20,179 nucleotides of DNA, taken from positions 1 to 20,179 of the IMG/VR virus record IMGVR_UViG_3300037587_000160; one strand, given 5' to 3'. Source of the DNA: a virus. Position 1 is the first letter of the stretch. The number at the start of each line of letters is the position of its first letter. Made by a program: the position numbers and the translations under genes. The notes beneath the pieces are model-generated. The model was not told the origin of the DNA. It saw nothing but the letters and a program-made list of their open reading frames with translations, and did not search any database. This document shows positions 14,011 through 19,368 of this stretch, piece after piece.

Positions 14011-15336
14011 TTAATCTTGATCATTCCATCCGTCGGTGTAAGCCCGGTTAACATCGTTGTCGCTGACATTCTCAAACCAGCCGCCTTTCATCTCAACAAA
14101 TGCGGTACCTGGCGCGCCGTGTCTGTTAGCTGCTACGATAACCTCCGTTAAGCCTCCCAGCGTGCTATCTGGGTTGTAAATTGAATCACGGTATAGGAAT
14201 ATAATTCTATCCGCGTCCTGTTCGATTGAGCCCGACTCCCGCAAGTCTGAAATTAACGGTCGTTTATTTGGTCGGCTATCAACTCCCCGGGATAACTGAG
14301 CCAATAGAAAAACAGGTATTTCCAACTCTTTTGCCATGTCCTTGAGCCCGGTTGAGTTCTTGCCAAATGCTAAATCTGTGCGCCCGGCACTTTCAATCTT
14401 CATTAGCGTGAAGTAATCCACAAGGAACCCGGCAACCTCGCCATGGTCTGCTTTAAACTTTCGGCATGTGCTTTTAATTTGTGCCAGTGATAAATTTGGC
14501 CGATCGTCAATATAAAGATTGGTCCCGCTTAACTCTCCGATAGCCAAGCTAACACGTGACATTTCGTAATCGTCCATTGGTTCATAGAATTTATTGCCCT
14601 GAATTTTCGAGCTGTTAGTTAAGAATCGTTCGAATATCTGTTGCCCGGGCATCTCCATAGAAAACATAAGGACCGGCTTGTTTGATTCTCGCGCCATGTG
14701 ATCACCAATCTTAACCATCATTTGAGTTTTACCGACTTTAGGCCGGGCCCCGATAACCGTCATATCAGTTTTGCCAACTCCCCGGGCCCCGAATATTAAA
14801 TCTAAACCATCAATCCCGGTTGTTAACCCCTTAACGCTATCGTTGTTAATTCGGTCCTCATATGAATCAAGCCATTCAAGCGCAATTTCTTTAACGTGGG
14901 TAGGTGCCGAATCGTTACTATCAACAACAATGTCACTAACTAGCGTCACAGCTTCAGCGGCTTTCTCTTGGGTTTTTCCTTCACCCCTAATGATTGCCAT
15001 TGCTTCATTGAGTTTATCTAGCGCGCTTCTCTCCTGCGCCTTGTCTGACACTATCCGGGCGTAGCTATAAATATTTGCCGCGCTGCCAGTATCTTTTATG
15101 ATGCTTCCTAACGCTGTGAAATCTTCATCACCCAAATGCTCGGCAACCGTCATATAGTCGATTGCTTTGCCTTCTTCGTGCGTATCAACTACCGCTTGAT
15201 AGAATCGTCTTACCTGTGGGTTAAAAATATCATCAGGCTTGATTGACTCGAGTACTTTGTCGTTAGCTCCGCCCCGGATTAACGCGCCAAGTAATGCTTG
15301 TTCAGCGCTTAGGCTGCTTGGTTGCCAATTGCTCAT
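14011..15336 (-). CDS. dnaB: Replicative DNA helicase, DnaB family
   Basis: At 441 residues this is a near full-length DnaB-type hexameric helicase, like P22 gp12. The N-terminal helical domain has AEQALLGALI (11-20) and 'IFNPQVRRFYQAV' (37-49). The RecA-like domain has Walker A GARPKVGKT (196-204), 'FSMEM' (225-229), Walker B 'FLVDY' (304-308), 'LLAQLSR' (344-350), and the arginine-rich 'ISDLRESGSIEQDADRIIFL' (362-381), followed by 'VAANRHG'. All core motifs appear intact. A second GxGKT-like string (GARGVGKT, 183-190) sits 13 residues before the true P-loop. It unwinds DNA at the fork. Its start overlaps the loader-like gene (ATGA), so loader and helicase are translationally coupled. Confidence 0.95.
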   Translation of the reverse strand: MSNWQPSSLSAEQALLGALIRGGANDKVLESIKPDDIFNPQVRRFYQAVVDTHEEGKAIDYMTVAEHLGDEDFTALGSIIKDTGSAANIYSYARIVSDKAQERSALDKLNEAMAIIRGEGKTQEKAAEAVTLVSDIVVDSNDSAPTHVKEIALEWLDSYEDRINNDSVKGLTTGIDGLDLIFGARGVGKTDMTVIGARPKVGKTQMMVKIGDHMARESNKPVLMFSMEMPGQQIFERFLTNSSKIQGNKFYEPMDDYEMSRVSLAIGELSGTNLYIDDRPNLSLAQIKSTCRKFKADHGEVAGFLVDYFTLMKIESAGRTDLAFGKNSTGLKDMAKELEIPVFLLAQLSRGVDSRPNKRPLISDLRESGSIEQDADRIIFLYRDSIYNPDSTLGGLTEVIVAANRHGAPGTAFVEMKGGWFENVSDNDVNRAYTDGWNDQD

Positions 15337-15839
15337 GATTCACCTTTATTTTCTAAACGTGCCAAATCATGAATGCCAGCCAGTGATTTTGGCAAGTCTT
15401 TTTCGTTGGTGATCGCCGTTGTTGTGTAAGCCTGGATAAACTCACGCTTTTTAAAATCAAGTTCTTTGTAGCTAAGGTTGCAAAGATTCGACCACCCACC
15501 AACATGATTGATTATTTGCATTGCTAGCTTGTCGTCTAACGTAAGCGCTCTGTAGGGACCGATCTTGCTTATGGCGTTAGTGATACTAAGCCAGGCTAAA
15601 ACGGCCTTGTCCTCGTTGTTTGGCTTGCCTGCGTTTATGATACGTATCAATTGAGAAGGGCGTGGGAAGAAATCACCGGTTTGTAAGTGTTTAGTGAATG
15701 CGGCATCAACTTGATCAATGCTGTATTCTTTTAGTGTTTCGAACATGATCCGAAGTATTGGCTTGGTTAGCTCTTTGTCGAATATAGATCCCGACACTGC
15801 CATTAGTTCGCCGAATTTTTTTTCGTCGTTGTTATTCAT
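15333..15839 (-). CDS. Putative helicase loader, DUF6475-like (168 aa)
   Basis: The ATG overlaps the initiator stop (TAATG), and the stop overlaps the helicase start (ATGA). The N-terminal half is helical with 'YSIDQVDAAFTKHLQ' and 'FFPRPSQLIRII', a pattern shared by phage loader/inhibitor proteins that scan for 'FP.P..L'. The C-terminal half has 'AVLAWLSITNAISKIGPYRA', 'LDDKLAMQIINHVGGWSNLC' and 'EFIQAYTT', which I recognise as the DUF6475 pattern common beside phage initiators. Lying exactly between an O-like initiator and DnaB, it takes the place of lambda P. No ATPase P-loop is present, so it is not DnaC-like. The loading function is inferred from position and pattern. Confidence 0.7.
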   Translation of the reverse strand: MNNNDEKKFGELMAVSGSIFDKELTKPILRIMFETLKEYSIDQVDAAFTKHLQTGDFFPRPSQLIRIINAGKPNNEDKAVLAWLSITNAISKIGPYRALTLDDKLAMQIINHVGGWSNLCNLSYKELDFKKREFIQAYTTTAITNEKDLPKSLAGIHDLARLENKGES

Positions 15840-16624
15840 TACCAGTCTCCGTTTATAGCTTGAATGTTTGAGGCGTCTTTACGAGACATACCGCCTAAGT
15901 TTTGTTGTTGGTTAGCCTTGGCGCTTAATTGGTTCCATTGCTTTCTAAGCTTGCCCGGGCTAAGAATGTTACTAGACCAAAACTGATCTTTATTGGCCCA
16001 AGTAAATACGCGAGCCATCTCATTGTGATCAATGCCGTCAATCTCTCGAATTTTTCTAACTTCTTCGGCCCAGGTGTTTTTATTAGGCTGCTTAAATTTA
16101 GGATTGCTTTGTAATAACAGGTTTAGCATTCCATCGACAAAGGCCATATCACCGCTTGAAAACTTTTCACGTTTCGGCTTGGCTGGAACAATAGATTTAT
16201 TATCATTCTTTTCATTATTTACATTGTTATCATTATTGTTTGTCGTTACCCTTCCGTTACCCTTCCGTTGGTCTTCCGTTGGTCTTCCGTTACCTGTTCC
16301 GTTACCCTCTTCTTCATTAATGTCATAAACCGTTGAATTCAATAGCTTTGCAACCGTTCCTGTATCCGTTGCCTTTTTGCCTTTTTTAAACTCTACGAAT
16401 CCCCATTTTTTTAGGTTTTTCTTTGCAGTTCGATACTGTTGCTCTGTTATTCCAAGACCTTTATGGCCTATAAAACACTCACCTATATCTAACATTGTTA
16501 ATCTACATGGCGTCCTTCTTGCGCGTCTAGCTATTACATTTAATACATGATTTTCTACCGGGTGAGTATCAAGGAACTTTGCTTCATCGCTTCTTAGCGC
16601 CATAACGAAGTTACTCAACAGCAT
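15839..16624 (-). CDS. O-like replication initiator with internal origin (261 aa)
   Basis: The start at 16624 has AGGGG six bases upstream and lies one base after the RHH gene stop. Residues about 22-102 look like a winged-helix DNA-binding domain (ENHVLNVIARRARR, ITEQQYRTAKKNLKKWGFVE, then a beta wing ending with LLNSTVYDI). Residues about 105-143 are a low-complexity linker (GNGTGNGRP..., NNNDNNVNN), and the C-terminal domain (150-261) has AFVDGMLNLL, 'NTWAEEVRKIREID' and 'ILSPGKLRKQW'. DNA encoding the linker contains the iterons and AT-rich tract expected of an origin inside an initiator gene, as in lambda O. It should bind the iterons and recruit the loader and DnaB. Confidence 0.8.
   Translation of the reverse strand: MLLSNFVMALRSDEAKFLDTHPVENHVLNVIARRARRTPCRLTMLDIGECFIGHKGLGITEQQYRTAKKNLKKWGFVEFKKGKKATDTGTVAKLLNSTVYDINEEEGNGTGNGRPTEDQRKGNGRVTTNNNDNNVNNEKNDNKSIVPAKPKREKFSSGDMAFVDGMLNLLLQSNPKFKQPNKNTWAEEVRKIREIDGIDHNEMARVFTWANKDQFWSSNILSPGKLRKQWNQLSAKANQQQNLGGMSRKDASNIQAINGDW
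16196..16241 (-). other. AT-rich duplex-unwinding tract of the origin, with 9-bp periodicity
   Basis: Directly downstream (in the O-gene direction) of the iterons is a tract that is about 84% A+T. CATT (AATG on the coding strand) recurs at 16204, 16213, 16222 and 16231, exactly every nine bases. It encodes an Asn-rich linker. Position next to the iterons and composition fit the duplex-unwinding element of a lambda-type origin. Confidence 0.65.
16242..16308 (-). repeat. Replication origin iterons (six units, 11-12 bp) inside the O-like gene
   Basis: On the plus strand, units of the form TCCGTTACCCT or TCCGTTGGTCT start at 16253, 16264, 16275, 16286 and 16298, with a degenerate copy GTCGTTACCCT at 16242. 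The spacing is 11, 11, 11, 11 and 12 bases, about one helical turn, so a protein would meet every site on the same face. The core is CGTT in all six and TTCCGTT in five. Two variants alternate (ACC/GGT after the core). The lambda ori has the same design: iterons inside O followed by an AT-rich tract in the direction of O translation. Confidence 0.8.
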
Positions 16625-16625
16625 G

Positions 16626-16931
16626 CTACGCCCCTACTATCTTTGCGAATTCAACCAGTGGGCTAGCTTCGTTACTGCCGGAGATCGAGCGAGATATAGA
16701 TCTTTGGATAACGGAATTTGGGACATTAAAGTTTCCACTCATACAATGAAAAATGTTATTGGCTTCAAAATCTCGCATTATAACGTTAGTTAAATCACTA
16801 GCTGTTTTTGATGACTCTCCTATTGACGCAAGATGCACGCATGCCTTTGAGAATGAAACCTCTTTAAGAGACGCGTAAGAGCTTATTTTTTCATAAGCCG
16901 AATCTGACATTGAAATTGTAACTCGTTTCAT
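16626..16931 (-). CDS. Ribbon-helix-helix (Arc/CopG-like) transcriptional regulator (101 aa)
   Basis: Residues 1-45 match an RHH fold: the beta-strand 'KRVTISMSD', then helix A (SAYEKISSYASLKEVS), a turn and helix B (FSKACVHLASIGES). The remaining ~55 residues are of unknown fold and unusually long for an Arc-type protein; they may mediate oligomerisation or cofactor sensing. AGAGGT precedes the ATG. It is the first gene of the replication operon, and two perfect inverted repeats overlap the upstream promoter, so autorepression and control of replication genes are likely. The target assignment is inferred from position. Confidence 0.8.
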   Translation of the reverse strand: MKRVTISMSDSAYEKISSYASLKEVSFSKACVHLASIGESSKTASDLTNVIMRDFEANNIFHCMSGNFNVPNSVIQRSISRSISGSNEASPLVEFAKIVGA

Positions 16932-16949
16932 AATTTTACCTCTGTGTTT

Positions 16950-16964
16950 TGATTAACTTAATCA
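16950..16964 (-). promoter_or_regulatory. Operator dyad 2 upstream of RHH gene
   Basis: The sequence TGATTAACTTAATCA is a perfect 15-bp dyad (seven-base arms around one base). It overlaps the TATGAT -10 element of the leftward promoter and the expected transcription start. Binding here would block open complex formation. The RHH protein encoded just downstream is the obvious candidate ligand. Confidence 0.6.
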
Positions 16965-16989
16965 TACTTAATGCATAACTGTTATGCAA
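16961..16989 (-). promoter_or_regulatory. Leftward promoter of the replication operon
   Basis: On the minus strand a -10 TATGAT (five of six consensus, at 16966-16961) lies 17 bases downstream of TTGCAT (weak -35, at 16989-16984). It lies directly downstream of the terminator of the preceding gene cluster and about 30 bases ahead of the RHH gene. Both elements are covered by inverted repeats, which supports a regulated promoter. Confidence 0.55.
16972..16988 (-). promoter_or_regulatory. Operator dyad 1 upstream of RHH gene
   Basis: TGCATAACTGTTATGCA is a perfect 17-bp dyad with eight-base arms around one base. It covers most of the -35 hexamer and the spacer of the leftward promoter. Its sequence is unrelated to dyad 2, suggesting two different regulators, or one regulator with distinct sites. 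Confidence 0.6.
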
Positions 16990-17020
16990 CACTTCAATTG
17001 ATTTATTTCAGGCAAAAATA

Positions 17021-17040
17021 AAGCGCCCTCGTGGGCGCTT
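17021..17040 (-). terminator. Intrinsic terminator of the small-gene cluster
   Basis: AAGCGCCC and GGGCGCTT form a perfect eight-bp stem with a four-base loop. On the minus strand the stem is followed by TATTTTTG, a U-rich tail. It lies seven bases after the stop of the 39-residue gene and separates the small-gene cluster from the replication operon promoter. Confidence 0.85.
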
Positions 17041-17046
17041 GGTGGG

Positions 17047-17166
17047 TTATCCGTAGTGCTTTTGCTTGCCACACTTCCGACATGTGCCAACAATTAACAT
17101 TCCATTGCCAAACTCTTCGTAACGGTATTTATGTCGGCAAAATAACACTTTTATCCAGTTAAACAT
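17047..17166 (-). CDS. Zinc-ribbon-like mini-protein (39 aa)
   Basis: The ATG at 17166 follows an AAGGGGAAGAAA ribosome site. The product begins MFNWIKVLFCRHKYRYEEFG and ends 'GTCRKCGKQKHYG'. Cys10, His12, Cys29 and Cys32 could bind one zinc ion. Small phage proteins with an N-terminal 'MF.W.K.LFC.H.Y' and a C-terminal C-x2-C are common and uncharacterised. It is the last gene of the nine-gene leftward cluster, followed at once by a strong terminator. It might bind nucleic acid or a host factor, but no function is known. Confidence 0.65.
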   Translation of the reverse strand: MFNWIKVLFCRHKYRYEEFGNGMLIVGTCRKCGKQKHYG

Positions 17167-17201
17167 TTTCTTCCCCTTTATCGGTCATAGTTTAGTGGTG
17201 T

Positions 17202-17360
17202 TTAATCGTCAGGCATCAACTCTTTAATTATCGTAAAATCGCCGTTACTAACTTTGATATATACTCGCTTTCGTTTCTCGCTAAATGTGAAATTAAAGTA
17301 ACCCAAACTTCTTAACATGGCGCGATTATCTTTAGTGTCTTTAATTCCTCGACGTTTCAT
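17202..17360 (-). CDS. Small basic hypothetical protein (52 aa)
   Basis: The ATG overlaps the upstream stop (ATGA), and GGAG lies seven bases before it. The product starts MKRRGIKDTKDNRAMLRSLG and continues with an amphipathic beta pattern, 'FNFTFSEKRKRVYIKVSNGD', ending in an acidic dipeptide. The N-terminal half is strongly basic, compatible with nucleic acid binding. No family is recognised. The coupled start and good composition support coding. Confidence 0.6.
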   Translation of the reverse strand: MKRRGIKDTKDNRAMLRSLGYFNFTFSEKRKRVYIKVSNGDFTIIKELMPDD

Positions 17361-17566
17361 TTTATTTCTCCAATAGGTTTAATTGTGCCGCGCTTTAACG
17401 CCATCACCGAACCAAACCCCTTGCGCCCATCGCTGAACTCAACTGTTACATTGTTATAGTTGCCGTACATTGTGACTATAACGGGGTCGTCACAATGCTT
17501 GTTGTCGAATTTGTCGCCCTTCTTAATCGACGGCTTCCCTTTCTTGCTTCTTAGGTCGATTGGCAT
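17357..17566 (-). CDS. Small beta-barrel-like hypothetical protein (69 aa)
   Basis: GGGAG lies about seven bases upstream of the ATG. The product begins with a basic arm (RSKKGKPSIKKGDKF), then 'DPVIVTMYGNYNNVTVEFSD' and 'GRKGFGSVMALKRGTIKPIG'. The alternation of strands and the ending 'RG.IK' resemble the small beta domain ('V.F.DG......V.RG.IKNP') seen at the front of phage homing endonucleases, here alone without an HNH or GIY domain. That could mean a nucleic acid-binding remnant or an independent module. The resemblance is by eye only. Confidence 0.6.
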   Translation of the reverse strand: MPIDLRSKKGKPSIKKGDKFDNKHCDDPVIVTMYGNYNNVTVEFSDGRKGFGSVMALKRGTIKPIGEIK

Positions 17567-17569
17567 GAT

Positions 17570-17788
17570 TTACTCCCACGGATTTTTGGTAAGTTTCGAT
17601 ACGAATTCTAAATTGTCAATCTTACTCAACTCCTCGACTCTAACGCTCATGCGGCTAGGTCGATCGTTATCTCGGTAGTGATTAAGCTTTTCAACTGCCA
17701 GCTTGATAGTTAAAAGGCGGCCGCTAAGTTTCTTGGCGTTGTTTTCTGCTACGTCGATTGTTATGTCGATTGCTATTTGCTTTTGCAT
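17570..17788 (-). CDS. Small hypothetical protein (72 aa)
   Basis: A strong GAGGAG ribosome site lies eight bases before the ATG, which is one base after the previous stop. The product begins MQKQIAIDITIDVAENNAKK and has a charged helical middle (TIKLAVEKLNHYRDNDRPSR) and a polar tail. No recognised domain, signal or membrane segment. Membership in a tightly packed leftward cluster supports coding. Confidence 0.65.
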   Translation of the reverse strand: MQKQIAIDITIDVAENNAKKLSGRLLTIKLAVEKLNHYRDNDRPSRMSVRVEELSKIDNLEFVSKLTKNPWE

Positions 17789-17789
17789 G

Positions 17790-18029
17790 TTATTGCTCCT
17801 CGCATTGCTGCATGGTGTAAGTGTGATGTCCGTCGACGGTTACCGCTATTAAATCAACGATTCCATTGGTTACTGTGGTCATTACGTAGTCGGGATAAGT
17901 TGCCGTTGATTTGATAGCCCACTCGCCAACTCCTGCGGTGGACTGTACTGCCATTGTGTGCAACATAACCAATAGCGTGTAAGCCTCGGTTTTGTTGTCG
18001 CTGTCCGCTGTGATTGTTTCTATTTGCAT
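17790..18029 (-). CDS. Small hypothetical protein (79 aa)
   Basis: AAGGGG precedes the ATG, four bases after the preceding gene. The product begins MQIETITADSDNKTEAYTLL, with a helix (VMLHTMAVQ) and a beta-rich second half (YVMTTVTNGIVDLIAVTVDG). It is acidic overall and without cysteine motifs except one near the end. No family recognised. It is part of the co-translated small-gene cluster, which probably acts early in infection. Confidence 0.65.
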   Translation of the reverse strand: MQIETITADSDNKTEAYTLLVMLHTMAVQSTAGVGEWAIKSTATYPDYVMTTVTNGIVDLIAVTVDGHHTYTMQQCEEQ

Positions 18030-18033
18030 GGTG

Positions 18034-18240
18034 TTACCCCTTAATCATTGTGTTAATAAAGTCGTCTGCCGTTTTCTTCGCTGAAGACCAGGCTCGCCTG
18101 ATTAGCGTCAATTCTTTGGCGGTGAATATATCCTCACCTATCCAATAGCAATCATGAATGCCGACTTCGGTTATGATTGCGTTTTTGAGCTGCCTTACTC
18201 CGTCGTCGCAATTCACCTCATCCCCAACATAAAATATCAT
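18034..18240 (-). CDS. Small hypothetical protein (68 aa)
   Basis: The start is placed at 18240 (MIFYVGDEVNCDDGVRQLKN) because GGGGG lies seven bases upstream and the ATG overlaps the stop of the membrane-protein gene as ATGA. The frame can be extended 21 codons further, but that extension overlaps the entire membrane segment of the neighbour in another frame. The product has a compact 'GDEVNCDDG' start and a helical C-terminus (LIRRAWSSAKKTADDFINT). No domain is recognised. Confidence 0.65.
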   Translation of the reverse strand: MIFYVGDEVNCDDGVRQLKNAIITEVGIHDCYWIGEDIFTAKELTLIRRAWSSAKKTADDFINTMIKG

Positions 18241-18359
18241 GATAAAACCCCCGAAGTTATTAATAGCGAGCCAATGATGCAGCAAAATATAATTGCGAAA
18301 CAAATCGACTCTAACCAGATTGGTGTTTGTAAGCGGTGGATGCGTTTAAATATCTTCAT
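18237..18359 (-). CDS. Single-pass membrane protein (40 aa)
   Basis: This small gene begins in an ATGA overlap with the upstream stop and ends in an ATGA overlap with the downstream start, so it sits exactly between its neighbours. The product has a basic N-terminus (MKIFKRIHRLQTPIW) and a hydrophobic segment (SICFAIIFCCIIGSLLITSG) at residues 18-37. Positive residues on the N-terminal side predict a cytoplasmic N-terminus. No family is recognised. A role in superinfection exclusion or membrane modulation is possible but unproven. Confidence 0.6.
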   Translation of the reverse strand: MKIFKRIHRLQTPIWLESICFAIIFCCIIGSLLITSGVLS

Positions 18360-18610
18360 TTGGCTAGCTCCTTTAGTAATGCGTCGGCCATGCTAACAAC
18401 AAGCACTGCTAGCTCTTCATTGGTGCCACGACCAAAACTGTGAGATAACACGCCCTGCATTGCTAACCCTGCGAAGTGTTCGCGCTTTGTTAGCCCTATG
18501 GTGATGCTCCCTTGGTCAAAGTAACCCTTGTCCATATCTACATCAAAATTAAAAAACTTATCGTCACAACCTTTGATTGGTGCTATTGGCATATCTGCAT
18601 TTTTACTCAT
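18356..18610 (-). CDS. Conserved-looking phage protein of unknown function (84 aa)
   Basis: The start overlaps the upstream stop (ATGA). The C-terminal half reads 'GLTKREHFAGLAMQGVLS' then 'NEELAVLVVSMADALLKEL', which matches a pattern I know from many small early phage proteins ('tR.yfAa.AmqGll....  a..Av..ADaLl.eL') of unknown function. The N-terminal half is acidic and polar. Its position second in the small-gene cluster, beside recombination genes, is typical for that type. The family recall is from memory and not verified. Confidence 0.7.
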   Translation of the reverse strand: MSKNADMPIAPIKGCDDKFFNFDVDMDKGYFDQGSITIGLTKREHFAGLAMQGVLSHSFGRGTNEELAVLVVSMADALLKELAK

Positions 18611-18768
18611 TTGCTTAATTCCTTCCGTAGCTCTCTATCAATTAATGAAGCGACTATTGCTATCGGTGATGACTGGTCGCCGCGCTTGCTTGCTATTTCT
18701 ACCAACTGATTAAGCTGGCGTTGTGTTAGTGCGAATATTGGTACCTGGCTTGCTATGTTGAATTTCAT
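18607..18768 (-). CDS. Small hypothetical protein (53 aa), first gene of the leftward small-gene cluster
   Basis: The ribosome site AAGGAGG is a full Shine-Dalgarno match four bases before the ATG. The product begins MKFNIASQVPIFALTQRQLN, continues with 'QLVEIASKRGD' and ends with a helix 'IAIVASLIDRELRKELSK'. The strand followed by two helices is compatible with a short ribbon-helix-helix or helix-turn-helix fold, but motif evidence is weak. It is the first gene after the leftward early promoter, the place of a regulatory or highly expressed early protein. Its stop overlaps the next start (ATGA). Confidence 0.65.
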   Translation of the reverse strand: MKFNIASQVPIFALTQRQLNQLVEIASKRGDQSSPIAIVASLIDRELRKELSK

Positions 18769-18792
18769 GGTGCCTCCTTGGTTTTAGACACG

Positions 18793-18819
18793 TTACTATA
18801 TAGAGCTTTAGTAAGTCAA
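18793..18819 (-). promoter_or_regulatory. Probable leftward early promoter of the small-gene cluster
   Basis: TTGACT on the minus strand (18819-18814) is a good -35. The best -10 downstream is TAGTAA at a short 15-base spacing, in a TATATAGTAACG context, so exact placement is uncertain. The first gene starts about 25 bases further on. The long inverted repeat at 18822-18851 lies just upstream of the -35. Confidence 0.4.
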
Positions 18820-18821
18820 GT

Positions 18822-18851
18822 TTATTTCATACTAAAATTAATATGAAATAA
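18822..18851. promoter_or_regulatory. Perfect inverted repeat (10-bp arms, 10-bp spacer) between divergent promoters
   Basis: TTATTTCATA (18822-18831) and TATGAAATAA (18842-18851) are exact reverse complements. They lie between the leftward TTGACT and the rightward TTGACC. The same core half-site (TTTCATACTA, 18825-18834) recurs at 18881-18890 and, inverted, at 18915-18924. This points to a regulator that controls both directions. Confidence 0.65.
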
Positions 18852-18864
18852 TGTATGATTAGTG

Positions 18865-18894
18865 TTGACCTCGATTGTTGTTTCATACTATTAT
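18865..18894 (+). promoter_or_regulatory. Rightward early promoter of the erf operon
   Basis: TTGACC at 18865 and TATTAT at 18889 are spaced by 18 bases, each close to consensus. The expected start point is near 18901, about 20 bases before the first gene, with GGGAGG in between. The half-site TTTCATACTA at 18881-18890 fills the spacer up to the -10 element. Confidence 0.55.
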
Positions 18895-18926
18895 GGCTCT
18901 ACCAAATCGGGAGGCAGTATGAAACA
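18879..18926. promoter_or_regulatory. Second inverted repeat flanking the -10 region and start codon
   Basis: TGTTTCATACT (18879-18889) and AGTATGAAACA (18916-18926) are exact reverse complements, 26 bases apart. The right arm contains the ATG of the first rightward gene and the left arm abuts the -10 element, so binding would block transcription initiation. The left arm lies upstream of the expected transcript start, making a DNA operator more likely than an RNA hairpin. Confidence 0.55.
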
Positions 18927-19137
18927 GAGACAATTAAATTTATCCAAAGAGTCAATTCAGAACGAAAAGGACTTAAAGCGATTAAGTAAAGGTAAGTCTA
19001 TCCAGGCTTCCAGGGATGGCATTTACGAAAAGGCGCTAAGAAACAAACTGGCATCGGTTGCTAAAACGTATGGCGACGATGAAATCTTAAGAAGGTTAAA
19101 GGGGCCAACTAATGAGCAGGCTATGCTACAAAACTAA
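18919..19137 (+). CDS. Small basic protein (72 aa), first gene of the erf operon
   Basis: The start is set at 18919 (MKQRQLNLSKESIQNEKDLK) because GGGAGG lies four bases upstream and the promoter lies before it; the frame extends upstream into the -35 region, which is not a credible coding segment. The product is basic and helical, with 'ASRDGIYEKALRNKLASVAK' in the middle. A short N-terminal strand followed by helices could be RHH-like, and the operator half-sites at its own start suggest it may be an autoregulator, but no motif proves this. It overlaps the next gene by 26 bases. Confidence 0.65.
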   Translation: MKQRQLNLSKESIQNEKDLKRLSKGKSIQASRDGIYEKALRNKLASVAKTYGDDEILRRLKGPTNEQAMLQN

Positions 19138-19366
19138 CGCCGAAGCCGTGCAAGGTGCAATTGCCCAAATGGCAGAGCATGAAGCGTTAGGAGATCAAGC
19201 TAGCGTTGATAACTCAGCGGCACGGCAGCAAGTAAGAGTTCAAGCTCGGTTTGATTCAAATCAAAGACACTGTGATTTAATGCATAAACTTAGAATCCAG
19301 AACAAAGAAGCGGTGAAAGTTAAAGAGCTTTCAAGTGAGATCGTGTATCCACAAAGGAAATTTTAA
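19112..19366 (+). CDS. Small hypothetical helical protein (84 aa)
   Basis: The ATG at 19112 lies within the end of the preceding gene and has GGGG seven bases upstream. The product has a helical N-terminus (AVQGAIAQMAEHEALGDQAS), a Gln/Arg-rich middle (ARQQVRVQARFDSNQRHCDL) and a charged tail. Nothing is recognised. An internal Met at codon 20 could be used instead, but it lacks a clear ribosome site. Expression with the recombination gene is implied by the operon. Confidence 0.6.
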   Translation: MSRLCYKTNAEAVQGAIAQMAEHEALGDQASVDNSAARQQVRVQARFDSNQRHCDLMHKLRIQNKEAVKVKELSSEIVYPQRKF

Positions 19367-19368
19367 AT

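Noticed and set aside
16242-16308. CRISPR-like short repeats
   Set aside because: Units of 11-12 bases with no spacers, inside an initiator gene; iterons explain them fully.
18154-18396. Plus-strand 80-codon frame opposite the small-gene cluster
   Set aside because: It runs antisense to three coupled minus-strand genes and has no ribosome site or promoter.
18862-18918. Upstream extension of the first rightward gene to 18862
   Set aside because: It would put coding sequence over the -35, -10 and operator; the ATG at 18919 has GGGAGG at proper spacing.
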